Source: an uncultured Variovorax sp. (GTDB lineage Bacteria > Pseudomonadota > Gammaproteobacteria > Burkholderiales > Burkholderiaceae_C). From it: DNA of 33,347 nt. The stretch spans positions 1-33,347 of the forward strand of contig CAJYQC010000102.1 of assembly GCA_913776885.1 (NCBI GenBank), in the 5' to 3' direction. Made by a program: the position numbers and the translations under genes. This document shows, one piece after another, positions 6,776 to 14,331 of this stretch. Within the stretch, counting starts at the first letter, position 1; each line of letters begins with the position of its first letter. Below the pieces are notes generated by a model, which saw nothing but the letters and a program-made list of their open reading frames with translations, ran no database searches and was not told where the DNA came from.

Positions 6776-8712
6776 GCCTTCACCTCCTCGAGCTTGGCCT
6801 TGGCTTCGGTCTTCTCGGCTTCGCCTTCCTTCGGCGCACGCCAGCGGTCTGCGAGCTGCTTGATGGAGCCCGCGATGCCCTGCGGGAACAGCAGCACCAG
6901 GATCAGGATGATGGCGCCGAGCATCGCGCGCCAGTAGTCGGTGTTGCGCGCCACGGTGTCGTGCAGCCAGGTGAAGGTAACGGCACCTACCACCGGGCCC
7001 GCGAGCGTCTGTATGCCGCCGAGCAGCACCATCACGAGGCCGTCTACCGACTTGCCGACCGACAGCGTCTCGGGCGAGATGCTGCCCTTGGAGAACGCGA
7101 AGAGCGCACCCGCCAGGCCCGCCACGGTGCCGGCGATGGTGAACGCCACCCACTGCATGCGCTTGACGTCGATGCCGATGGCGTCGGCGCGCAGCACCGA
7201 ATCGCGGCCCGCGCGCATCGCGTAGCCGAAGGGCGAGAACAGCACGCGCCGCAGCCACCACACGCCCGCGCCCACGAGCACCAGCGTGAGCCAGTAGTAG
7301 GCCCGCTTGTCGGAAAGCCACTCTGAAGGCCACACGCCGGTCAGGCCGTTGCTGCCCCCGGTGAAGCTGTCCCACTGGTAGGTGATGGCCCATGTGATCT
7401 GCGCGAAGGCCAGCGTGAGCATCGCCAGGTACACGCCCGACAGCCGCACCGCGAACCAGCCGTAGACGAAGGCGCCGAGCGCGGCCACCAGCGGCGCGAC
7501 GATCAGCGCCAGTTCCATGGGCAGGTGCAGCGCACGCACCAGCAGCGCCGCACCGTACGCGCCGAGGCCGAAGTACGCGGCGTGGCCGAAGGAATGCATG
7601 CCGGCCGGCCCCATGATGAAGTGCAGGCTGGTGGCGAACAGGGCCGCGATCATCAGGTCGATCATCAGCACCGTGGTGTAGGGCGAGTTCACCGTGAGGA
7701 AAGGCACCACGGCCAGCAGCAGCGCGAACGCGGCGGCCGCCACCATGTAGGCGTTGCCCGGGCGGCGCAGCGGTTCTTCCTGCATGCCCACGTAGCGGCT
7801 CGGCGCCTGCGGACGGCCGAACAGGCCCCAGGGGCGCCACACCAGCACGATGGCCATCACGAGGAAGTCGACCATCAGCGTGAGCTTGGAGAACGAGACG
7901 TCGATGCCGAAGATCTGCACCACGCCGAGCCAGATACACACCGCCTTGATCTCGGCGATGAGCAGCGCGGCCATGTAGGCGCCGGGCAGCGAGCCCATGC
8001 CGCCCACCACCACCACCACGAAGGCCGCGCCGATGGTGTTCAGGTCCATCTCCAGCGTGGCGGGTTCGCGCGGCAGCTGCAGCGCGCCGCCGAGGCCCGC
8101 GAGCAGTGCACCGAGCGCGAACACCGCCGTGAAGAGCCAGGCCTGGTTGACGCCGAGTGCACTGACCATTTCACGGTCTTGCGTGGCGGCGCGCACCAGC
8201 GTGCCGAAGCGCGTGCGGGTGAGCAGCAGCCACACGAGGCCCAGCACGACCGGGCCGACGACGATCAGGAACAGGTCATAGGAAGGAAACTGACGCCCGA
8301 GGATCTCGACCGAGCCCTTGAGGCCGGGCGCGCGCGGGCCGAGCAGTTCGTCGGGCCCCCACAGCCAGAGCACCGCGTCCTTGATGACGAGCACCAGCGC
8401 GAAGGTGGCCAGCAGCTGGAACAGCTCCGGCGCCTTGTAGATGCGGCGCAGCAGCACCACCTCGATGATGGCGCCGAGCACGCCCACCGCCAGCGCGGCG
8501 ATCAGCAGCGCGGGCCAGAAGCCCAGGCTCGAGCCCAGCTTGTCGACGAGCGTGTACGCGACATAGATGCCCACCATGAAGAACGAACCATGGGCGAAGT
8601 TGACGATGCGCGTCACGCCGAAGATCAACGAGAGACCGGCCGCCACGAAGAAGAGCGAGGACGCGCCGGCCAACCCGTTGAGCAACTGAACGACAAAACC
8701 TGAAAAACTCAT
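6772..8712 (-). CDS. Fused LivH-LivM permease of the ABC importer
   Basis: This 646-aa membrane protein joins the two permease halves that are separate genes in the canonical Liv system. Residues 1 to about 290 are LivH-like (LSLIFGVTRIVNFAHGSFFM near the N-terminus; GAAFVVVVVGGMGSLPGA is the EAA-type loop). Residues from about 320 onward are LivM-like (MHSFGHAAYFGLGAYGAALL; DGLVMVLLGGIQTLAGPVVG as the second cytoplasmic loop). The linker around residue 300 is short and charged (RPQAPSRYVGMQEEPLRR). The protein is predicted to span the inner membrane many times. The C-terminus is a Glu/Lys-rich tail ending in the ATGA overlap with livG. The binding-protein gene lies upstream across a hairpin repeat. 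Fused LivHM proteins are known, so the fusion looks genuine and not an assembly join. Confidence 0.93.
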   Translation of the reverse strand: MSFSGFVVQLLNGLAGASSLFFVAAGLSLIFGVTRIVNFAHGSFFMVGIYVAYTLVDKLGSSLGFWPALLIAALAVGVLGAIIEVVLLRRIYKAPELFQLLATFALVLVIKDAVLWLWGPDELLGPRAPGLKGSVEILGRQFPSYDLFLIVVGPVVLGLVWLLLTRTRFGTLVRAATQDREMVSALGVNQAWLFTAVFALGALLAGLGGALQLPREPATLEMDLNTIGAAFVVVVVGGMGSLPGAYMAALLIAEIKAVCIWLGVVQIFGIDVSFSKLTLMVDFLVMAIVLVWRPWGLFGRPQAPSRYVGMQEEPLRRPGNAYMVAAAAFALLLAVVPFLTVNSPYTTVLMIDLMIAALFATSLHFIMGPAGMHSFGHAAYFGLGAYGAALLVRALHLPMELALIVAPLVAALGAFVYGWFAVRLSGVYLAMLTLAFAQITWAITYQWDSFTGGSNGLTGVWPSEWLSDKRAYYWLTLVLVGAGVWWLRRVLFSPFGYAMRAGRDSVLRADAIGIDVKRMQWVAFTIAGTVAGLAGALFAFSKGSISPETLSVGKSVDGLVMVLLGGIQTLAGPVVGAVTFTWLHDTVARNTDYWRAMLGAIILILVLLFPQGIAGSIKQLADRWRAPKEGEAEKTEAKAKLEEVKA

Positions 8713-8770
8713 TAAGGATCCTTGGGGACGCGGTATTCAATCGCGACGGCCGCCGCGCACGGCCGCCCGA

Positions 8771-8834
8771 AGCGGCCGGCCCGCCCCCGGCAGGGGGTTG
8801 GCGAAGCGACACGCAGTGCGCGCAGCCTGGGGAC
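8771..8834. repeat. Hairpin repeat, copy B (after the first binding-protein gene)
   Basis: A partial copy of the ~100-bp repeat. It retains GCGGCCGGCC, CCCCCGGCAGGGGG, TTGGCGAAGCGACACGCAG and GCGCGCAGCCTGGGG but has lost the AGGAACACCGCGG part. It ends 9 bp before the binding-protein stop codon (8844), in the same orientation as the other copies. Confidence 0.7.
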
Positions 8835-8843
8835 GAGCAACAA

Positions 8844-10049
8844 TCAGTCCGCAGGGCGCATCTTCTTCACTTCGTCGTCGGATGGCTGGAACTTCGCGCC
8901 GTCGAGGTAGACGTAGTCGACCATCACGCCCTTGCCGCCGTCGTTCTTGGTCTTGCCCACGTACGCGCCCATGGTGGACTGGTTGTCCTGCGCGCGGTAG
9001 CTGATCTTGCCGAAGGGCGTGTCGACCTGCAGGCCCTTGAAGGCGGCCACGAGCTTCTCGGTGTCGGTGCCGCCGGCCTTCTTGATGCCGGCCGCGATCG
9101 AGTGGATGGCGCTGTAGCCGACCACCGAGCCCAGGCGCGGGTAGTCCTTGAACTTGGCCTGATAGGCATCGAGGAAGGCCTTGTGCTCGGGCGTCTTCAC
9201 GCCGTTCCAGGGATAGCCGGTGACGATCCAGCCGTTGGGCGCCTCGTCCTTCAGCGGGTCGAGGTACTCGGGCTCGCCGGTCAGCACGCTCACCACCTCG
9301 CGGTCCTTGAAGAGGCCGCGCGTGTTGCCTTCGCGCACGAACTTGGAGAGGTCGGCGCCGAAGAGCACGTTGAAGATGGCGTCGGGCTTGGCATCGGCCA
9401 GGGCCTGCACCACGCTGCCCGAATCGACCTTGCCCAGCGGCGGCGCCTGCTCGGCGACGAACTCGACGTCGGGCTGCGCAGCCTTCAGCAGCGTCTTGAA
9501 GGTGGCGACCGACGACTGGCCGTATTCGTAGTTGGGGTACACGAGCGCCCAGCGCTTCTTCTTGAGCTTGGCGGCCTCGGGCACCAGCATCGCGACCTGC
9601 ATGTAAGTAGAGGGGCGCAGGCGGTAGGTGTATTTGTTGCCGTTGCTCCAGACGATCTTGTCGGTGAGCGGCTCGGCGGCGAGATAGAAGAACTTCTTCT
9701 GCTTGGCGAAGTCGGTCAGCGCCAAGCCGGTGTTCGACAGGAAGGCGCCGGCCAGCACGTCGATCTTCTCGCGCGAGATGAGCTCCTCGGCCACGCGCAC
9801 CGCGTCGCCGGGGTTGGCGTTGTCGTCGCGGCTGATGAGCTCGATCTTCTTGCCGTTGACGCCGCCCTTGGCGTTGATCTCGTCGACCGCGAGCTCCATG
9901 CCCTTCTTGTAGGGCTCGAGGAAGGCGGGCTGCGCCTTGTAGCTGTTGATTTCACCGATCTTGATCACGCCCTGCGCGTGCGCGGGAACGAGGGCCGAAG
10001 CCAGCGTGACGACGGAGGCGGCGCAGAAGACATGGCGCAGTGGATTCAT
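8844..10049 (-). CDS. Liv-type ABC transporter periplasmic substrate-binding protein (first copy)
   Basis: This 401-aa LivJ-like solute-binding protein begins with a Sec-type signal (MNPLRHVFCAASVVTLASALVPAHA-Q). The mature protein starts GVIKIGEINSYKAQPAF and includes NAKGGVNGKKIELISRDDN, the usual type I periplasmic-binding-protein hinge region. ATG 10049 has AGGAG 9 bp upstream. It is the cognate receptor of the fused LivHM permease encoded immediately downstream. It is only distantly like the second binding protein at 2985-4166, so the transporter may accept two ligands. The ligand is unknown; position between the reductive nicotinate genes and the importer favours a pyridine compound. 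Confidence 0.92.
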   Translation of the reverse strand: MNPLRHVFCAASVVTLASALVPAHAQGVIKIGEINSYKAQPAFLEPYKKGMELAVDEINAKGGVNGKKIELISRDDNANPGDAVRVAEELISREKIDVLAGAFLSNTGLALTDFAKQKKFFYLAAEPLTDKIVWSNGNKYTYRLRPSTYMQVAMLVPEAAKLKKKRWALVYPNYEYGQSSVATFKTLLKAAQPDVEFVAEQAPPLGKVDSGSVVQALADAKPDAIFNVLFGADLSKFVREGNTRGLFKDREVVSVLTGEPEYLDPLKDEAPNGWIVTGYPWNGVKTPEHKAFLDAYQAKFKDYPRLGSVVGYSAIHSIAAGIKKAGGTDTEKLVAAFKGLQVDTPFGKISYRAQDNQSTMGAYVGKTKNDGGKGVMVDYVYLDGAKFQPSDDEVKKMRPAD

Positions 10050-10091
10050 CGAGAAGCTCCTGGAAGGGACAAGAAAAACGGGGTCTTTGCG

Positions 10092-10187
10092 GGAAACACC
10101 GCGGAACCGGCTTTGCCGGGCCGCTGGTGTTGCCCCCCCGGCGAGGGGGTTGGCGAAGCGACACGCAGTGCGCGAAGACTGGGGGTG
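10092..10187. repeat. Hairpin repeat, copy C (after the first DUF1185 gene)
   Basis: A near-complete copy: AACACCGCGGAACCGGCTTT, the CCGGCTTTGCCGG hairpin, a C-rich/G-rich pair around GGCGA, TTGGCGAAGCGACACGCAG and GCGCGAAGACTGGGGG. It ends 3 bp before the stop codon of the DUF1185 gene at 10191. Confidence 0.78.
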
Positions 10188-10190
10188 TAC

Positions 10191-10775
10191 TCATCTGAGG
10201 CCGTCCTCGCCCTTGATCTCGGAGACCTGCAGGCCGCCGATGCGCGGCAGCGGACGGCCGCTGTCGGTGACGGCCACGGCCACCACGATCTCGTTGGCGC
10301 GCGGCGCGTCGCTCACGCGGGCTTCCACCGCGTCGAAATGGCTGCGCACGAAGGCGGCGTCCTTGTGGCCGAGCGGCACGTCGATGGCGGTGCCCAGCGT
10401 GCCCTGCTTCTTGGCCGAGGGCACGAGCGCCGCGCCCTTCTCCACCGCCACGCGCAGCGGCGCGCCCAGCTTGGGATGCAGGATCGCGGCAGCATGCTCG
10501 AGCTCGCCGCGCTCGCCCACGATGGCGGCCTTGCCGTAGCTCTGTGCCTGGCCGGGCTCGATGCCCAGCGCCTTCACGGCCTTCTGGCCCAGCAGCGCAC
10601 CGAGTTCCTCGCCGATGGCGATGAGCTCGTCGAGGTTCTCGCTGTAGCGGCCCGCATAAGGGTTCTCGATCACGGCGATGGCGACGGCGCGGCGCGTGGG
10701 TGGCGTGATGTCCTTGCCCATTTCGCGGCGGGTTTCATCGACCTGTACTACGAGCTTGCGGATGTTGGCGGTCAT
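10191..10775 (-). CDS. DUF1185 / 'amino acid synthesis' family protein, paralogue 1
   Basis: This 194-aa soluble protein belongs to PF06684, a family named for amino acid synthesis without firm biochemical support. It shares with the neighbouring 213-aa gene the blocks NPYAGRY, YGKAAIVGERGELEH, a VPSAKKQG..GTAIDVPL stretch and RSHFDAVEARV...ANEIVVAVAV. There is no signal peptide or membrane segment. AAGGAAC lies before ATG 10775. It is 36 bp downstream of its paralogue, so the two are probably cotranscribed and may form a hetero-oligomer. A hairpin repeat follows the stop codon. Its role in the pathway is unknown; an isomerase, lyase or hydrolase acting on a ring-opened intermediate would fit the context, but the sequence does not show it. 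Confidence 0.82.
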   Translation of the reverse strand: MTANIRKLVVQVDETRREMGKDITPPTRRAVAIAVIENPYAGRYSENLDELIAIGEELGALLGQKAVKALGIEPGQAQSYGKAAIVGERGELEHAAAILHPKLGAPLRVAVEKGAALVPSAKKQGTLGTAIDVPLGHKDAAFVRSHFDAVEARVSDAPRANEIVVAVAVTDSGRPLPRIGGLQVSEIKGEDGLR

Positions 10776-10811
10776 GTTCTGTGTTCCTTGTCTCTGTATG
10801 GATGCTGCGGC

Positions 10812-11453
10812 TCAGCGCAGGCCATCCCATTTGCTGATGTCTTTGGCGAGCAGGCCACCGACGCGTGCGTGGACGCGATACCCGGTGCTCATCGCGAGGA
10901 TGAAGACGATCTCGTCGGCCGCCGGCGCGCCGGGCACGCGCACCTCGATGGCGTCGAACTGGCCGCGCACGTAGCTGGCGTTGATGTTGGTCAGCGGCAC
11001 GTCGAGAGCCGCGCCGGGCGGGCCGACCTTCTTGGTGGAAGGCACGATCGAGAGCGCATTGCCGGGCTGGCCGGTCTTCTCTTCGGCCTTGCCCGCGGTG
11101 TAGGCGGCGCGGCTGCCTTTCCAGCCGAGCAGTTCGCGCATTGCGTAGCCGCCGGGCACGTGCCACAACGCGCCGTGCTCGAGCTCGCCGTCGGCGCCGA
11201 CGATAGCGCCCTTGCCGTAGGTGGCGATCTGCTCGAGCGGCACGTCCATGGCGGCATGCAGGCGGTGCGCCATGTCGACACCCACCGGGTCGAGCAGCGC
11301 CATCATCGGCAGGATGTCGGGCTCGTAGCGGCCGGCGAACGGATTGGTCAGCACCGCGCCGATGGCACCACGCACCAGCGGGGTGTCGGCACGCGGTCCG
11401 AACTCGTGGTGAATGTGCTCGACCTGGGTGAAGACGCGGCGTATTTCGATCAT
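10812..11453 (-). CDS. DUF1185 / 'amino acid synthesis' family protein, paralogue 2
   Basis: This 213-aa protein is the second PF06684 member. Conserved blocks shared with paralogue 1 are NPFAGRY (about residue 37), YGKGAIVGADGELEHGA, VPSTKKVGPPGAALDVPL and RGQFDAIEVRV..APAADEIVF. It differs by an insertion around residues 100-125 (MRELLGWKGSRAAYTAGK). No signal or membrane segment is seen. It lies 21 bp after the UPF0280 gene and 36 bp before paralogue 1, in an operon headed by 6-hydroxynicotinate reductase. Function is not established. Confidence 0.82.
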   Translation of the reverse strand: MIEIRRVFTQVEHIHHEFGPRADTPLVRGAIGAVLTNPFAGRYEPDILPMMALLDPVGVDMAHRLHAAMDVPLEQIATYGKGAIVGADGELEHGALWHVPGGYAMRELLGWKGSRAAYTAGKAEEKTGQPGNALSIVPSTKKVGPPGAALDVPLTNINASYVRGQFDAIEVRVPGAPAADEIVFILAMSTGYRVHARVGGLLAKDISKWDGLR

Positions 11454-11474
11454 GAAAAAGAACCTTGCTTTTCG

Positions 11475-12392
11475 TTAAGCAAATACTGAACCAACTGATT
11501 TCGGCAGCTCTGTGTCGAGCGCCTTCGAGCATAAGGGCTCGACGAGTTTCCACTGCCCCTGGCAAACGAGTAGAGCAGCCCAGACGAGCCCTCCTTTTTG
11601 CAGGACCTTGGCGCACACCACGCCCGTATCGAGTGCGCTGCGCACCTGCGCGGGGGCCAGCTCGGGCACGTCGACGGTGACGAGCGTGTCGCCCAGGTCG
11701 CTGTCGTCCTTGCACTCGTTCGCTCGGCGGCGCGCGATGGCCTCGTCGTCCACGTCGACGGCGTTGGCGATCACTGTCGCGGCGGCATCGGCCTGCGCTG
11801 CGGTGGCGGCCAGCACCGTCACGCTGTCGGCGATGCCCAGCGAGAAGCTGCGCCCGCGCCAGCCGCTGGTGGCGACGCCGCGCACGGGCTGGTCGGCGCG
11901 CAGCTCGAACTGGCCGTCGGTGGTGAGGATGCCGCCTTCGCCGGCAAGATGGCCGCGCAGGTCGAAGCGCGCGATGTCGGCGAACACGCCCACGCGCGCG
12001 GACTGCCCGGGCGCGAGATGCAGCGCGATGTCGCCGCCGTTGTTGATCCACGCGCGTTCGATGCCGGGGCGTTCGTAGAAGGCGATGAGCTCCTGCGCCA
12101 CCGAGCCGGCCACTGCCGCCATCGGCGTGATGAACATCGGCGAGAACGCGGCGCAGGCGTCCCACATGCGGCGCGCCACCACGTTGCGCGGGCGCATCCT
12201 GTCGGTGACGGGCAGGCGCAGCAGCGGCAGCTCGCGCACCAGTTCGTCGAGTACGTGGACGAACCGTGCCCAGGCCGCGTCGTGCGCGGCGGCCACGGCG
12301 TAAGGGTCGCCATGCGCCTCGGCAACGATGTCGATCGGGCCGTGGTTGAAGTGCCAGCGGCTCTTGTCGAGCGCACTGCGTTGGGCGGACAT
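11475..12392 (-). CDS. UPF0280 / ApbE-like protein next to 6-hydroxynicotinate reductase
   Basis: This 305-aa protein starts at ATG 12392, two bases after the reductase stop codon; the frame reads farther upstream only as a shadow of the reductase. Three blocks resemble the FMN transferase ApbE: NNGGD (117-121), ATSG (174-177) and ADSVTV followed by AADAAAT-type sequence (188-206). ApbE attaches FMN covalently to target proteins in flavin redox complexes; UPF0280 proteins share its general fold but lack an assigned activity, as far as I know. The E. barkeri 6-hydroxynicotinate reductase is reported to carry covalently bound flavin, so a maturation role here is attractive. No export signal is present, so it would act in the cytoplasm. 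The identity is clear at family level; the function is an inference. Confidence 0.82.
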   Translation of the reverse strand: MSAQRSALDKSRWHFNHGPIDIVAEAHGDPYAVAAAHDAAWARFVHVLDELVRELPLLRLPVTDRMRPRNVVARRMWDACAAFSPMFITPMAAVAGSVAQELIAFYERPGIERAWINNGGDIALHLAPGQSARVGVFADIARFDLRGHLAGEGGILTTDGQFELRADQPVRGVATSGWRGRSFSLGIADSVTVLAATAAQADAAATVIANAVDVDDEAIARRRANECKDDSDLGDTLVTVDVPELAPAQVRSALDTGVVCAKVLQKGGLVWAALLVCQGQWKLVEPLCSKALDTELPKSVGSVFA

Positions 12393-12394
12393 GA

Positions 12395-14008
12395 TCAGCC
12401 CAGCATCGGGGCGTGGCCGAGCGGCCACGGATTGGCGTCGTCCACCGCGAGCCATTGGCGCGCGAGCGGTGCGCCGTCTTCCTGCCATGCACCACGCGCG
12501 AGCGCCTGTTCGAGCGGGAAGATGTGTTCGACGTGGCCGCCGAGCGCCTCGTAGTCGTCGCGCCGCATGCTGAACTCGATGGGTGCGACGATGGCAGGCG
12601 TGGGCACGGTGCCGAAGCTGTTGTCGGGCATGCGCATGACGTCGGCCATCACGGTGATGCCGCCGCCTGGCCACACATAGGCCGGCGCGCCGCCGCAGGT
12701 GACGTTGACCAGCGCGCGCTTGATGGCGCGCGTGAGCAGCACCGGGTTCTCGGTGACGCCCGCGCGCAGGCTGCCGCCCGCACCGCCGAGGAACAGCACG
12801 GTGCACAGCGAAGGCTCGCAGTTCTCGCCGATGCGATCGACGATGCGCTTCACCTCGGGCGGCATCGGCTGCTCGACGGGCTTGAGCGCGTCGTCGAGCA
12901 CGTACCACTGCGCATGCTCGCCGGTGGTCGACGTCATGAGCAGGCGCAGGCCGGGGCGCGCGACGCCCTCTTCCCAGCCTTCGATGATCGCGAGCGGATC
13001 GGCGATGTCGGTGCCGCCCCAGCCGTTGCCCGGGTTCGCCACCTGGAAGTAGCGCCCCGGCGTGGACTTGCGCCCCAGCATCTGGATGCCCGAGGGCGCC
13101 ATGTCGAGGCAGCGGCCGGCCTGGTGCTCGGTGAGCACGCCGGTGATGTGGTCGTCGACCACCACCACCTCGTCGGCCACGCCGGCGAACTGCCGCGCGA
13201 AGATGCCGACCGCGGCCGAGCCGCAGCCCACGCGCATGCGCTGCTCTTCCACGCCGTTGACGATGGGCGCCTTGCCGGCCTGGATGACGAGGGTGGAGCC
13301 GCCGTCGATGGTGCACTCCACCGCCTTCTTGTTGCCCAGCAGCTGCATCAGCTCGGCCGTCATGCGGCCTTCCTTCTTGCTGCCGCCGGTGAGGTGGTGC
13401 ACGCCGCCGAGCGAGAGCATCTGCGAGCCGTACTCCGCCGTGGTCACGTGGCCCACGACCTCGCCGCGGTAGCGCACGTTGGCCTGCTCGGGGCCGAGGA
13501 AGCGGTCGGTGTCGATCTTCACCTTGAAGCTGCAGTAGCTGAAGATGCCTTCGGTGACGACGGTGACCATGTCCACGCCCTGGGCCTTGGAGGCCACGAT
13601 GAAGGGGGCGGGCTTGTAGTCGGGGTAGGTGGTGGAGGAGCCCACGCCGGTGACGAAGACTTCGTCGGCATGAAGCAGGTCGCCATTCCAGTCGGGGGCG
13701 GCATCGGCAGCTTCGGCGCCAGGGCGGTCGAAGGGCACCAGCGCTGGCTTCTCGCTCTCCACCGTGCGGCGCAGCAGCACCACGGGATCGACGCGCACCA
13801 GCACGCCCTCCTTGTTGGCGTAGCGGTCGCACGCGCCGGTGCGGCCGTCGGATATCTGGCACAGCACGGGGCAGGCGTTGCATTCGACCTTGGCCGAGCT
13901 CATGCGCTCGTTGCGAAGCGGCGCCTTGCCGAAGGCGCTGCTGCCGGCCTCGGCCACGACGGGCATGTCCATGCCGGGGAGGCCGTCTGTCTTGGTGTGT
14001 TCTGTCAT
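12395..14008 (-). CDS. hnr: 6-hydroxynicotinate reductase
   Basis: This enzyme reduces 6-hydroxynicotinate to 1,4,5,6-tetrahydro-6-oxonicotinate, the dearomatising step of reductive nicotinate breakdown. The 537-aa protein begins at ATG 14008 (MTEHTKTDGLPG); an upstream in-frame start at 14143 would add a Cys/Arg-rich leader that overlaps the operator-like region and is unlikely. An N-terminal Fe-S motif gives C43, C46, C50 and C60 (VECNACPVLC...GAC). Further cysteines occur in GENCEPSLC and NVTCGGAP. Gly-rich segments (GGAGGSLRAG, WPGGGITVM) are compatible with flavin binding. The E. barkeri enzyme is reported to contain covalent flavin plus one [2Fe-2S] and two [4Fe-4S] clusters. It heads a minus-strand operon with the ApbE-like and DUF1185 genes, opposite fpr, whose product could help supply reduced ferredoxin. 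Confidence 0.88.
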   Translation of the reverse strand: MTEHTKTDGLPGMDMPVVAEAGSSAFGKAPLRNERMSSAKVECNACPVLCQISDGRTGACDRYANKEGVLVRVDPVVLLRRTVESEKPALVPFDRPGAEAADAAPDWNGDLLHADEVFVTGVGSSTTYPDYKPAPFIVASKAQGVDMVTVVTEGIFSYCSFKVKIDTDRFLGPEQANVRYRGEVVGHVTTAEYGSQMLSLGGVHHLTGGSKKEGRMTAELMQLLGNKKAVECTIDGGSTLVIQAGKAPIVNGVEEQRMRVGCGSAAVGIFARQFAGVADEVVVVDDHITGVLTEHQAGRCLDMAPSGIQMLGRKSTPGRYFQVANPGNGWGGTDIADPLAIIEGWEEGVARPGLRLLMTSTTGEHAQWYVLDDALKPVEQPMPPEVKRIVDRIGENCEPSLCTVLFLGGAGGSLRAGVTENPVLLTRAIKRALVNVTCGGAPAYVWPGGGITVMADVMRMPDNSFGTVPTPAIVAPIEFSMRRDDYEALGGHVEHIFPLEQALARGAWQEDGAPLARQWLAVDDANPWPLGHAPMLG

Positions 14009-14112
14009 CGGGGCGATCTCGTGGGCGTTCGGTGGTGAGCGAAGTGCAATTCCAGGATGCCGGGGTTTGCAACAAGCGTGCCGTCCGCCCGCTTGTGCAC
14101 CGACTGCCGTTT

Positions 14113-14152
14113 GTGTAGCATTCCCTACACTTTCATGTTGCATTCACTACAT
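14113..14152. promoter_or_regulatory. Two tandem operator-like dyads in the hnr-fpr divergent region
   Basis: Site 1 is GTGTAG-CATTCC-CTACAC (14113-14130), a perfect 6-bp inverted repeat with a 6-bp spacer. Site 2 is ATGTTG-CATTCA-CTACAT (14135-14152), matching 5 of 6 positions. The centres are 22 bp apart, about two helical turns, and a half-site ATGTAG follows at 14162-14167. The dyads lie 105-144 bp before the reductase start and 180-219 bp before fpr. On the minus strand TTGACC (14163-14158) could be a -35 element just upstream of the dyads. The TetR protein encoded at 15206-15955 is the obvious candidate ligand. The rest of 14009-14331 shows no gene that I can support. Confidence 0.6.
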
Positions 14153-14331
14153 CAAAGGTCAATGTAGCAAACGGGCCCGATGCTTGCAATGGTGTTTTCT
14201 CGCGGTGTTCACCGGGGTTTCTCCGACAAACGACAATGGAGGGTTCGGAGCCGGCCGGCGGCTTGCGCCCCAAAGGCGTGCACGCAGGCTCAGCCAATCT
14301 CTCCTGTTACCAACCAACTCTTGAGTTTCGT

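Noticed and set aside
9102-11489. A 795-codon plus-strand open frame
   Set aside because: It spans antisense across three clear minus-strand genes and the repeat-bearing gaps; no motif supports it.
14009-14143. N-terminal extension of 6-hydroxynicotinate reductase to ATG 14143
   Set aside because: The added residues are Cys/Arg/Pro-rich, have no family support, and would place the start inside the second operator-like dyad.
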